Assembly (NCBI GenBank): GCA_947476215.1
Contig: CANJQI010000020.1
Location: 1 to 43,526 of the forward strand
Source of the DNA: Betaproteobacteria bacterium
GTDB lineage: Bacteria; Pseudomonadota; Gammaproteobacteria; Burkholderiales; SG8-41
Direction: 5' to 3'
DNA length: 43,526 nt
This document shows positions 17,168-24,660 of the stretch, in pieces. The number at the start of each line of letters is the position of its first letter. Position 1 is the stretch's first letter. The notes below the pieces were generated by a model. It had not been told where the DNA came from. It saw only the letters and a list, made by a program, of their open reading frames with translations, and did no database searches. Both the position numbers and the translations under genes were made by a program.

Positions 17168-17980
17168 TCATCCAGAGAAATTGCGGGAAATGAATTCAAG
17201 CGCGGCCTGTGCACAGGTTTCAGCATGGCTCGCCGCGACATGATAGGAATTGGCCTGCAGCACGAGCAGGCTTGAATTCGGGATCATCTGCTGCCACGCG
17301 CGTGTTTGATGGACCGAGGCGAGACCGCTTTCCTCGGTCGTGATAACCAAAGTTGGGCACGTTATGCGCGGAATGTCGGCGCTGATGTCGGCGTAGCCGA
17401 TGTGGCTGATAAAGCCGATCTGCGAGGATACCGGTGTGCGCCCCATGAATTTCGTCCACCATTCAGCACCTTCCGCGGGAAAAGTGCTGCCGAGGCGCGA
17501 GCTCATGTTGCGGCGCGCCCAGTGTTCCACGCCGTGCGCCTCGAACTCCGCCACCCATTTGGGTATGGTGGTTGCGCCGCCCTCACGACTCGGCGGCGGC
17601 GTGCCGATCGCGGTAAGCGTGCTTACGCGGCCGTGATGGCGTGCCGCCAACGCACGTGCAAGGGTGCCGCCGATCTTGGCGCCGACGAGGTGGAATCGTT
17701 CGACGCCCAATTCGTCCATGAGCCGCAGGTAGTCGTTGATGATTACGTCTATGGTCCACGGGAAGTCGCGTGGCATGGGCGTGGAGAACCCGAAACCCCG
17801 CATGTCGGGCCGTACCACGCGATAACGCCGCGCAAGCACAGGCACCCATGCATACCATGCGGCGCTGCTCTCGGCATTGCCGTGCAGCAGCAGTATCGTT
17901 TCAGCTTTGCGCCACGGGTCGGTGAAATCGTCAACCTGATAAAACAACTCGGCGTCGGACGACAGGCGTAATGTGGGCAT
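17168..17980 (-). CDS. alpha/beta-hydrolase fold protein with lysine at the nucleophile position
   Basis: 270 aa. The fold is clear: oxyanion segment LLLHGNAESS (31-40), strand VVRPDMRGFGFS, nucleophile elbow and C-terminal LVITTEESG and NSYHVAASHAE. The elbow, however, reads LVGAKIGGTLA: K102 replaces the serine of G-x-S-x-G, and the codon is AAG. The acid position near 'TTEESG' is Glu and the catalytic His is retained (HVAASH). It is either not a classical hydrolase or acts through another mechanism, as in some non-hydrolytic family members. It follows the OYE-type gene by 32 bases and precedes a Bug gene by 4, so it belongs to this long operon. Confidence 0.85.
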   Translation of the reverse strand: MPTLRLSSDAELFYQVDDFTDPWRKAETILLLHGNAESSAAWYAWVPVLARRYRVVRPDMRGFGFSTPMPRDFPWTIDVIINDYLRLMDELGVERFHLVGAKIGGTLARALAARHHGRVSTLTAIGTPPPSREGGATTIPKWVAEFEAHGVEHWARRNMSSRLGSTFPAEGAEWWTKFMGRTPVSSQIGFISHIGYADISADIPRITCPTLVITTEESGLASVHQTRAWQQMIPNSSLLVLQANSYHVAASHAETCAQAALEFISRNFSG

Positions 17981-18012
17981 ATGTGCGACCTAGCCTTTAG
18001 TCCGTGTTCGTG

Positions 18013-20004
18013 CTACACGGCATTTCCGGCTGCATGTCCTTCCGCGGTTGCGTCCAGCATGGTTCGCGGATACTTGCAGTCGCCGACCACGTGTACTTCG
18101 ATGCCGGCTGCGCGCAGCGGGTCGGCCAGTGCGTCTTCCGGCGTGCGCGGCGTGGAATAGGCGAAGAAAGCGACATCTTCAATGGCGCTGGTAGTGCCGT
18201 TGTAGACGTGCACGTATTCCAGTTTTGCCTCTTCTAAGCTGTCGTTCCACTTCAGATCGGTGAGCACGAGAGACTCTATTCCTTGCTGACCAAAGCGCCG
18301 GAGTATGGCCTGGCATGTCACCACCGGCGCTTCCTGCGCCAGACTGTCGCGCGGCGTAATCACGACCACACGTTCAAAGCGCGCGCGCAAAAACTCGGCC
18401 GCAGCGTAAGTGCCCTCGGTGTGATCAAGATCGTAAATCACGGCAGCACCGTGCTGGCGATTGCTGCGCCCCAGGAGTGGCAACAGCGCACTGCGCAGGT
18501 CAGGCACCAGTCCCGAGGTAACGGCATCGGCCGGCAACCAGCGTGGTACCACCATGTTGGAGCCGCTAGCCAACACGACCGCGTCCGGGCGCAATGCGAT
18601 GACATCGGATGCGGTGACAGATACGCCGAGTTCAAACTGCACACCGGCCCGGCGTGCCGCACCGAGCTGGTAATCGACGGGATTACGGTAAGTCTCGCCG
18701 CCCGGCAACAAAGCGCGAAGGCGCGCCTTGCCGCCGACTTCGCCGGTACGGCCGAACACGGTAACCTGATGCCCGCGAGCGGCGGCAATCCACGCCGCTT
18801 CCATGCCGGCGACGCCGGCGCCCACCACCACCACGCGCCGCTTGCGTTCGGCCGGCGCCGGCCACCAATCCACCTCGTCGGATCGGGCTACGCGCGGATT
18901 GTTGTCGCACGCGGAAGGGCGGCCGGTACTCCAGCAACTGTTGCGTGAAACGCAGTAACGAATATCGTGGGCGCGACCCTGCGCTGCCTTGGTAAGCCAG
19001 GCGGGATCCGCAATCAGCGAACGCCCCAGCGCCACCAATTCAGCATCGCCGCTTGCAATGATGGCATCGGCTTCCGCGGGATCGGTAATGTAGCCGAGTG
19101 CGGCGACCGGTACGCCCGGAATACCGCGGCGCAGTTCGCGCACCAGCGGCAGATAGGGCGCACGTGGCCCGTGGCTGTCGGGTATGTGCATTTCCAGCGA
19201 ACGCGCGTGGCTGCCTTGAGCGAAGGACAGGAAGTCGACATCGCCGGATGCCGTCAGATGCGCGGCGATACGCACTGCCTCGACAGGACCGATCCCGCCC
19301 GCAACGCCGTCGTTGCCCGGCAGTTTGAGTGCGACGATGAACTGCCGTCCGCACAAAGCGCGCACCGCGCTCACGATTTGCGCGACGAAGCGGGTGCGTC
19401 CCGCCAGATCGCCGCCATACGCGTCGCTGCGCACGTTGGACCAGGGCGACAGAAACTGGTGGAACAGATGTCCGTGTCCACACGACAGTTCGACACCGCT
19501 GAATCCGCATAGCTGCAGCCGTTGCGCGCCTTGCGCAAAGCTCTCAACCAGGCGTTCGAGTTCGGCGCCGGACAGCACGTGCGGCACGGTGCCGCTGATG
19601 TCATCGGCCAGCGCCGAGGCGCCGACCGCGTGCGGATTGCGGCCGGGCAAATGGCGGCCCCGACCCGGATCCTGAATCTGGCCCAACAGCCGGCAGTCCA
19701 GAGACTCGACTGCCGCCGCCCAACGCTTGAGACCATCAAGATTTTCGTCGTTCCATACGCGAACTTTGGCCGGGATATCCTGATGCGGCGCCATGCTCAG
19801 CGGTTCAGTGACGATTAAAGCCGCGCTGCCGCGCGCGCGGTTGATGTGATACTGGATCAATCGATCCGTCACACGTCCGTGTTCGGCGAGACGCGTGGTC
19901 ATGGATGCATGCACGACGCGATTGCGCAGCCGACCGCCGCGCAGCGTGTAGGGCGAGAGCAGCGCCGGGTACAGCGCGTTGTTATCTTGTATGACGGCGG
20001 ACAT
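18013..20004 (-). CDS. NADH:flavin oxidoreductase, 2,4-dienoyl-CoA reductase / TMADH type
   Basis: 663-aa three-part flavoprotein: an OYE TIM barrel with FMN (1-340), an Fe-S segment (350-370), and an FAD/NAD(P)-binding domain (388-663, with VVVVGAGVAGMEAAW). In the barrel HGHLFHQFLSPWSN is the active-site strand; the usual Tyr of 'HGYL' is H179. The Fe-S motif reads YCVSRNSCW, then SACDNNP: C351, C357 and C366 remain, but the second ligand position is R354 (codon CGC, one change from TGC). The family reduces enoyl/dienoyl-CoA or demethylates amines. With one ligand lost, cluster assembly is doubtful or uses another residue. It is 18 bases downstream of a dehydrogenase gene. Confidence 0.88.
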   Translation of the reverse strand: MSAVIQDNNALYPALLSPYTLRGGRLRNRVVHASMTTRLAEHGRVTDRLIQYHINRARGSAALIVTEPLSMAPHQDIPAKVRVWNDENLDGLKRWAAAVESLDCRLLGQIQDPGRGRHLPGRNPHAVGASALADDISGTVPHVLSGAELERLVESFAQGAQRLQLCGFSGVELSCGHGHLFHQFLSPWSNVRSDAYGGDLAGRTRFVAQIVSAVRALCGRQFIVALKLPGNDGVAGGIGPVEAVRIAAHLTASGDVDFLSFAQGSHARSLEMHIPDSHGPRAPYLPLVRELRRGIPGVPVAALGYITDPAEADAIIASGDAELVALGRSLIADPAWLTKAAQGRAHDIRYCVSRNSCWSTGRPSACDNNPRVARSDEVDWWPAPAERKRRVVVVGAGVAGMEAAWIAAARGHQVTVFGRTGEVGGKARLRALLPGGETYRNPVDYQLGAARRAGVQFELGVSVTASDVIALRPDAVVLASGSNMVVPRWLPADAVTSGLVPDLRSALLPLLGRSNRQHGAAVIYDLDHTEGTYAAAEFLRARFERVVVITPRDSLAQEAPVVTCQAILRRFGQQGIESLVLTDLKWNDSLEEAKLEYVHVYNGTTSAIEDVAFFAYSTPRTPEDALADPLRAAGIEVHVVGDCKYPRTMLDATAEGHAAGNAV

Positions 20005-20022
20005 GTGGGGCTGGCATCAAGG

Positions 20023-21000
20023 TTACTTTTTCCTGAGCGCTTCAGGGTTGAGAACATTGACCGGACTGCCTGAAGCGTATCCGAGTATGCTGTCTATCGC
20101 CGTGCCATGCATGCCTTCGAACGTGTTGGTTACGGCGTAACCCAGGTGCGGGGTGCAGATGACGTTGGGCATTTTCAGCAACGGGTGGTCGCCGTTCAGT
20201 ATCGGTTCTTCTTCGTAAACGTCAACCGCCGCACGACCGGGCCGTCCCTGTTTCAACGCAGCCACCAGTGCGCCTTCCTGTATCAGGCGCGCACGGCTGG
20301 TATTGACCAGCAGCGCAGTGGGTTTCATGCACGCGAGATCGGCAGCGGTAATGATGCCGCGCGTTTCCCTATTGGCGAATATGTGCAGACTCAAAATGTC
20401 GACTGTGCTGAAAAATTCTTCGCGCGTCGCCGGCATTTCGTACCCCGCGGCGACGATCTTGGCGCGTGAGGCTTCGCGTCCCCAGCACATGACTTTCATG
20501 CCGAATGCCTTGCCGACCTGCGCGACCAGGCCGCCTATGCCGCCCAGCGCATAAATGCCCAGTATCTGGCTGCGCAGTCCGGTGCCTATGGTGGTCTGCC
20601 ATGCGCCTTTTTTCAGTTGTTCGACCTCATGCGGCAGATTGCGCAGGCTGGCGAGTATCAGCGCCCAGGTAAGTTCGGCGGTGCTCACCCCCACGCCTAT
20701 CCTGGTGGGTGCCGCAACGATGATGCTTTTCTCGGTGCACGCGTCGAAATCGATGTGATGTCTGTGGCTGCCCGTTTGCGCCACGAGTTTGATGGTGGTC
20801 AGTTTCTCCACCAGCGCACGCGGAAAGGCCGAGCGCTCCTGCGTGAGCAGCACCACTTCCGCGCCATTGAGCCGCGCCGCCAGTTTGGCCGGGTCTTTTT
20901 CGGTGTCGTGGTATACGACCACCTCGTGATCCTTGAGGCGTGAAAAACACTTAAGCTTGCGAAACTCTTTCGCCCAGTCATCCAGTACTACTATTTTCAT
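20023..21000 (-). CDS. D-isomer-specific 2-hydroxyacid dehydrogenase
   Basis: 325-aa NAD(P)-dependent enzyme of the D-3-phosphoglycerate dehydrogenase superfamily that interconverts 2-oxo and D-2-hydroxy acids. Catalytic residues are in place: R236 in VNTSRARLI, the Glu cluster 263-265 in DVYEEEP, and H285 in CTPHLGY. The Rossmann motif is ALGGIG (151-156), with the first glycine of GxGxxG replaced by Ala. TPHLGYAV replaces 'SPHIGG'. Length is ordinary. It lies between an SDR gene (133 bases upstream, with a hairpin and a repeat in between) and the flavoprotein gene. Substrate unknown. Confidence 0.92.
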   Translation of the reverse strand: MKIVVLDDWAKEFRKLKCFSRLKDHEVVVYHDTEKDPAKLAARLNGAEVVLLTQERSAFPRALVEKLTTIKLVAQTGSHRHHIDFDACTEKSIIVAAPTRIGVGVSTAELTWALILASLRNLPHEVEQLKKGAWQTTIGTGLRSQILGIYALGGIGGLVAQVGKAFGMKVMCWGREASRAKIVAAGYEMPATREEFFSTVDILSLHIFANRETRGIITAADLACMKPTALLVNTSRARLIQEGALVAALKQGRPGRAAVDVYEEEPILNGDHPLLKMPNVICTPHLGYAVTNTFEGMHGTAIDSILGYASGSPVNVLNPEALRKK

Positions 21001-21025
21001 CGGATTCCCCCAAATATTGATTTTT

Positions 21026-21053
21026 GCGAAACCGCATGGCCATCGGGTTTCGC
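21026..21053. other. hairpin in the SDR-dehydrogenase spacer
   Basis: A perfect 8-bp stem, GCGAAACC (21026-21033) with GGTTTCGC (21046-21053), and a 12-base loop. On the plus strand it is preceded, not followed, by a T run; read on the minus strand the stem is followed by AAAAATCAATATT. It may slow or end transcription between the two genes, or be part of the neighbouring repeat. Confidence 0.4.
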
Positions 21054-21055
21054 CC

Positions 21056-21113
21056 CACGTGTCTGCACATCATCAAAACCGTAGGGCGGAAGAGCGTAGC
21101 GCCTCCACCCTAC
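21056..21113. repeat. dispersed palindromic repeat sharing a core with the 179-388 element
   Basis: The 3' part is an imperfect hairpin: GTAGGGCGGAAG (21081-21092) against CCTCCACCCTAC (21102-21113). The 5' part ACGTGTCTGCACATCATCA (21057-21075) matches ACGTATCTGCACATCTTCA in the left arm of the element at 179-388 in all but two positions, and in both places a GTAGG-GG palindrome starts five bases later. This indicates one repeat family with at least two copies in the window. Confidence 0.55.
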
Positions 21114-21133
21114 AAAGCGACGTTAGGCGTTTC

Positions 21134-21898
21134 CTACATCTGCCTGCCGCCCGAGCAGCATATGAAATCCCCGGTAACATAAGACGATTCATCGGAGGCG
21201 AGGAATAACGCAACGTTGGCGACTTCCTGCGGGTTGCCGGTTCTGCGCAGCGGAGTAATCTCATATTCCGTGTCGTCGGTATTGAAGTCCCCGCCGATAT
21301 CCTTATACCATTCCGGATTAGCGCGCTGGTTTTCGATGAATGACGGCACCAGCATATTGGCGCGTATGCCGTGCGGGCCAAATTCCAATGCCAGCGATTT
21401 GATCAGGCCGTGCAAGCCGAACTTCGAGGAAACCACCGCCGAGCCGAGTTTCTGGGGCGCCAGCGCGGCCAGTCCGCCGAGCGCGATAATATTGCCGTTC
21501 TTGCGTTCGACCATCCCGGGTATCAGCGTCTGGGCAAGATAAAACGTCGAGTTCAGATTGACCGCCTGTATCTGGTGCCAGTCCTGATCGGTGATTTTCA
21601 GAAACGGCGTGTGCGGCCGCAGTCCAGCCACACTGACCAATATGTCCACCTTGCCGAAGTGGTCCAGCCCTTGTTGCGCCATGCGGCGCGCATCGGCCGA
21701 TTGCGCGAGATCGCCGAGCAGCGCGAGCGTCTTGACGCCGTGGCTGCGGCATTCGGCCGCCACCTGGTTCAACTCGTCGCTACGGTTTCTCGCGATCAGG
21801 ACCAGGTCCGCGCCCTCGCGCGCAAACGTCAGCGCAATGGCCTTGCCGTTGTTGCGTCCGGCTCCCGCGATCAATGCGGTCTTGTTTTTCAGGCGCAA
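21134..21898 (-). CDS. SDR-family protein lacking the catalytic Ser and Tyr
   Basis: 254 aa from a TTG at 21898 with AGGAGA eight bases upstream. The Rossmann fold is evident: nucleotide motif AGAGRNNGKAIA (11-22), DILVSVAG (85-92) and the helix-4 Asn in VNLNSTF. The catalytic centre is altered: the Ser of 'NISS' is Gly (IIALGGLAA, G141-G142) and the Tyr of YxxxK is V155 in AVVSSKFG, while K159 remains. The C-terminus ends with DFICCSGGRQM, resembling the usual 'VDGG' end. It may bind NAD(P) and an acyl-type ligand without ordinary dehydrogenase chemistry. It follows the three methyltransferase-like genes by 42 bases. Confidence 0.87.
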   Translation of the reverse strand: MRLKNKTALIAGAGRNNGKAIALTFAREGADLVLIARNRSDELNQVAAECRSHGVKTLALLGDLAQSADARRMAQQGLDHFGKVDILVSVAGLRPHTPFLKITDQDWHQIQAVNLNSTFYLAQTLIPGMVERKNGNIIALGGLAALAPQKLGSAVVSSKFGLHGLIKSLALEFGPHGIRANMLVPSFIENQRANPEWYKDIGGDFNTDDTEYEITPLRRTGNPQEVANVALFLASDESSYVTGDFICCSGGRQM

Positions 21899-21940
21899 CT
21901 CGGCGTCTCCTGCGTTGAGCGGTTCATGCCGGTGTGGAGA

Positions 21941-22774
21941 CTATCGGGTCGCGTTCCACGTCCCGCCGCTGCCGCCTTTGATGGTGCCGTCCATGCTGTT
22001 GCCGCTGACTTTGCCGCTGTAAACGGCGCCGTCCGCACTGAAGCTGATCTGGTCACCGAGCAGCCGTCCGCTGGAAATGGAAATATTCTTGCTTCCGCTC
22101 TTGAGTGTGCCTGTAACCATTTGAAAGGATTGGGAAAGTGTCAGTTCGCTCTGGCCGAGCTTCCATGTGCCTTCGACTTTGGCCGGCACTATCCACAGCA
22201 GCGCCTTGCACCAGTATCCGCTGCAACCTTGCTTCTCATCCACGATCGCGGATTCGTCGGTGACCCACTCGCCCATCGTAAATGTATTCGAAACGATACG
22301 CGTGCCGGGCTTGAGGTCGAGAATTTTCGGACGCAGTTTGAGATTGATGTCCGGCAGCAGGAACATGGTGATGACGGTGGCTTTCGAAAGATCCATTTCG
22401 AACAGGTCCGCTTTCATGAAGTCCGCTTTGCCGGAAACGCCGGCTTTCGCGGCATTGGTTTTCGACAACGCAACCATATCCGGGTTGTATTCAACGCCGG
22501 TCGCACGTATACCGCGTTTGGCGGCTGTTATGACGGTGCGGCCGTCGCCCGAACCCAAATCCATCACATAGTCGCTGGTCGTGACTTTCGCCATATCGAG
22601 CATCTTGTCGACCAGCGCCTGCGGTGTCGGCACCCAAACCACGTCTTTGCCGGGTTGACCGGAATACGGTTCGAACGGCTTTTGCGCCGGTTGGGCCTGC
22701 GCAACGGAACACAGCATGGACAGGAACAGCAGCGTCAATAACGAACGCAGGCGCGGACCGGGGGATGGATGCAT
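21941..22774 (-). CDS. exported class I methyltransferase-like protein, copy 1
   Basis: 277 aa from ATG 22774 (GGAG eight bases upstream; a longer frame to 22819 is less likely). A signal peptide (RLRSLLTLLFLSMLCSVAQA, about 8-27) precedes a Rossmann methyltransferase domain: VPTPQALVDKMLDMA, motif I MDLGSGDGRT (71-80), motif II acidic E95 in GVEYNPDM, KADLFEMDLS, then LRPKILDLKPGTRIVS. From about 195 a beta-rich C-terminal domain follows, ending in GKVSGNSMDGTIKGGSGG. Unique to this copy is the pair C184 and C189 (GCSGYWC), a possible disulfide. Methyl transfer outside the cytoplasm would be unusual because SAM is not known to be available there. First described here as last of three tandem copies. 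Confidence 0.85.
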   Translation of the reverse strand: MHPSPGPRLRSLLTLLFLSMLCSVAQAQPAQKPFEPYSGQPGKDVVWVPTPQALVDKMLDMAKVTTSDYVMDLGSGDGRTVITAAKRGIRATGVEYNPDMVALSKTNAAKAGVSGKADFMKADLFEMDLSKATVITMFLLPDINLKLRPKILDLKPGTRIVSNTFTMGEWVTDESAIVDEKQGCSGYWCKALLWIVPAKVEGTWKLGQSELTLSQSFQMVTGTLKSGSKNISISSGRLLGDQISFSADGAVYSGKVSGNSMDGTIKGGSGGTWNATR

Positions 22775-22831
22775 GGTGTTTCTCCGGAGGGGTTTAAGTT
22801 TTTTAGTGTTGCTTGTCATCGAACGATAAAT

Positions 22832-23665
22832 TTACTTCGCCGGTGCGGCGGCGGGTCTCACGGCACGCGTTGCGTTCCAGCTACCGCCGCTGCCGCCTTT
22901 GACTGTACCTTCCATGTTATTGCCGCGGATGGTGCCGCTATACTCCGCGCCGCCGGCGGTGAAACTGATCTGATCGCCGCGCAGCTTGCCGTTCTGAACG
23001 TTCACCGTATTGCCGCCGGTTCTGAGCGAGCCGGCGATCATCTGAAAGATTTGCTTAAGATTCAGCTCGCCCTGCGGCATTTGCCATACACCTTCGACCT
23101 TCGCCGGGACGATCCACAGATAGGCAGTGCGGTTGTCAAACGAGTCGGTCTGGTCGGCCATCCACTCCTCCATCGTAAACGCGTGCGAAACGATGCGGGT
23201 GCCGGGCTTGAGGTCCAGAATTTTCGGGCGCAGCTTGACGTTGAGTTGCGGCAGCAAATACATGGTGATGACGGTGGCTTCGGAAAAATCGCTTTCGAAG
23301 ATATCCGCTTTCATGAACGCTGCTTTGGCCGAAACGCCGGCCTTGGTCGCGTTGGCCTTGGACAATTCGACCATGTCCGGGTTGTATTCGATGCCGGTCG
23401 CGCGGGCGCCGCGTTTCGCGGCCGTGATCACCGTGCGGCCGTCACCCGAGCCCAGGTCGATGATATAGTCACTGGATGTAACCTTGGCCATGTCCAGCAT
23501 CTTGTCGACCAGACCCTGCGGGGTCGGCACCCAGATTACATCCTTGCCCTCCTGGCCGACTTGCGGTTCATACGGTTTCTGTGCTGTCTGCGCCAACACG
23601 CCGCAGGCGGAGAAAAACAGCAAAAGCGTCAGTACCGATACATGCAAATGGCGGGCAGGCTTCAT
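22832..23665 (-). CDS. exported class I methyltransferase-like protein, copy 2
   Basis: 277 aa; ATG 23665 has AGGAGA seven bases upstream. Signal peptide about 1-25 (VSVLTLLLFFSACGVLAQ), then KPYEPQVGQEGKDVIWVPTP, motif I IDLGSGDGRT, GIEYNPDMVELS, KADIFESDFS, LRPKILDLKPGTRIVS. The region of the cysteine pair of copy 1 is here DSFDNRTAYLWIVPAKV, without cysteines. The beta-rich tail ends with EGTVKGGSGGSWNATRAVRP plus an alanine/proline-rich extension. Spacing to the neighbours is 57 and 47 bases, so all three are probably one transcript. It is the closest relative of copy 1 in the window. Confidence 0.85.
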   Translation of the reverse strand: MKPARHLHVSVLTLLLFFSACGVLAQTAQKPYEPQVGQEGKDVIWVPTPQGLVDKMLDMAKVTSSDYIIDLGSGDGRTVITAAKRGARATGIEYNPDMVELSKANATKAGVSAKAAFMKADIFESDFSEATVITMYLLPQLNVKLRPKILDLKPGTRIVSHAFTMEEWMADQTDSFDNRTAYLWIVPAKVEGVWQMPQGELNLKQIFQMIAGSLRTGGNTVNVQNGKLRGDQISFTAGGAEYSGTIRGNNMEGTVKGGSGGSWNATRAVRPAAAPAK

Positions 23666-23712
23666 GTCGGTTCTCCTGGTACGGCATTGAAGGGAAACGT
23701 TTTCAGTTGCTA

Positions 23713-24555
23713 CTACTTCTGTGCATTGGATGCCGGATCGCTGGCGCGCGAGGCACTCCACGGACCCGAAGCGCTGCCTTTAACCGTGCCTTCAACGCGA
23801 TTGCCGCTTACTCGTCCCGTGTAGTCCGCGCCGCCGGCGCTGAAACTCAGCTGATCGCCGCGCAACTGGCCGTTTCGGATGGCCTGGGTGCCGTCCGCGG
23901 TCTTGAGAGCGCCTTCCACAAACTGATAGCTCTGGGTGAGGGTGAGCTCGCCTTGAGTCAGTTGCCATACACCCGCAACCTTGGCCGGCACCAACCACAG
24001 ATAGGCAGTCTTGCCTTCGATGGTTTCGGTGCGATCCGGTTTCCAGTCGGCCATGTCGAACGCATGCGAAACCACGCGCGTGCCGGGCTTGAGATCGAGT
24101 ATTTTGGGACGCAGTTTGAGATTAAGCGAGGACAACAGGTACATGGTTACCAGCGTGGCTTCGTTGAAATCCGTTTCGAACAGGTCAGCCTTGATGAACT
24201 TGACCTTGTCCGACACGCCCGCGGCTTTCGCGGTGCGATTGCTGTATTCCACAAGATCGGGATTGTATTCAATGCCCATGCCGCGTGCGCCGCGCCGTGC
24301 CGCGGTGATTACCGTGCGGCCATCGCCTGAACCCAGATCAATCACGAAGTCCTTGGCGGTAACTTGTCCCAGATCGAGCATCTTGTTGACGACCTCCTGC
24401 GGCGTTGCCAGCCAGATGACATCCTTGCCTGCCTGGAACGGCGTCGGCTCATAGGGTTTCGGTGCGGGTTGCGGCTGGGCAAAAACGAGCGGTGCACACA
24501 GCAGTGCCGGGAGCGCGAGCGCATAGCGGAACGTTCGATGAAAACGAATAGTCAT
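23713..24555 (-). CDS. exported class I methyltransferase-like protein, copy 3
   Basis: 280 aa; ATG 24555 with GGAGAG upstream. Signal peptide about 1-26 (YALALPALLCAPLVFAQ), then KPYEPTPFQAGKDVIWLATP, motif I IDLGSGDGRT, GIEYNPDLVEYSNR, KADLFETDFN, LRPKILDLKPGTRVVS, KTAYLWLVPAKV (no cysteines), and the C-terminal beta-rich domain GGADYTGRVSGNRVEGTVKG. It is the most divergent and the promoter-proximal copy. The 105-base gap to the CoA-transferase gene upstream probably holds the promoter, although no consensus pair is obvious. Function unknown; SAM binding is predicted from fold only. Confidence 0.85.
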   Translation of the reverse strand: MTIRFHRTFRYALALPALLCAPLVFAQPQPAPKPYEPTPFQAGKDVIWLATPQEVVNKMLDLGQVTAKDFVIDLGSGDGRTVITAARRGARGMGIEYNPDLVEYSNRTAKAAGVSDKVKFIKADLFETDFNEATLVTMYLLSSLNLKLRPKILDLKPGTRVVSHAFDMADWKPDRTETIEGKTAYLWLVPAKVAGVWQLTQGELTLTQSYQFVEGALKTADGTQAIRNGQLRGDQLSFSAGGADYTGRVSGNRVEGTVKGSASGPWSASRASDPASNAQK

Positions 24556-24660
24556 GTTTAGCTCTCCAAGGGTACTTATGATCCGGGTATACAGGGAGTC
24601 AAGGGAAGAATTTCTTCTTGCGCGGCAAGTATGCCATACCCTTTTGCCTGAGCGCGCGAG

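Noticed and set aside
21371-22741. 456-codon open frame on the plus strand
   Set aside because: Antisense to the SDR and first methyltransferase-like genes; His/Arg-rich and without motifs.
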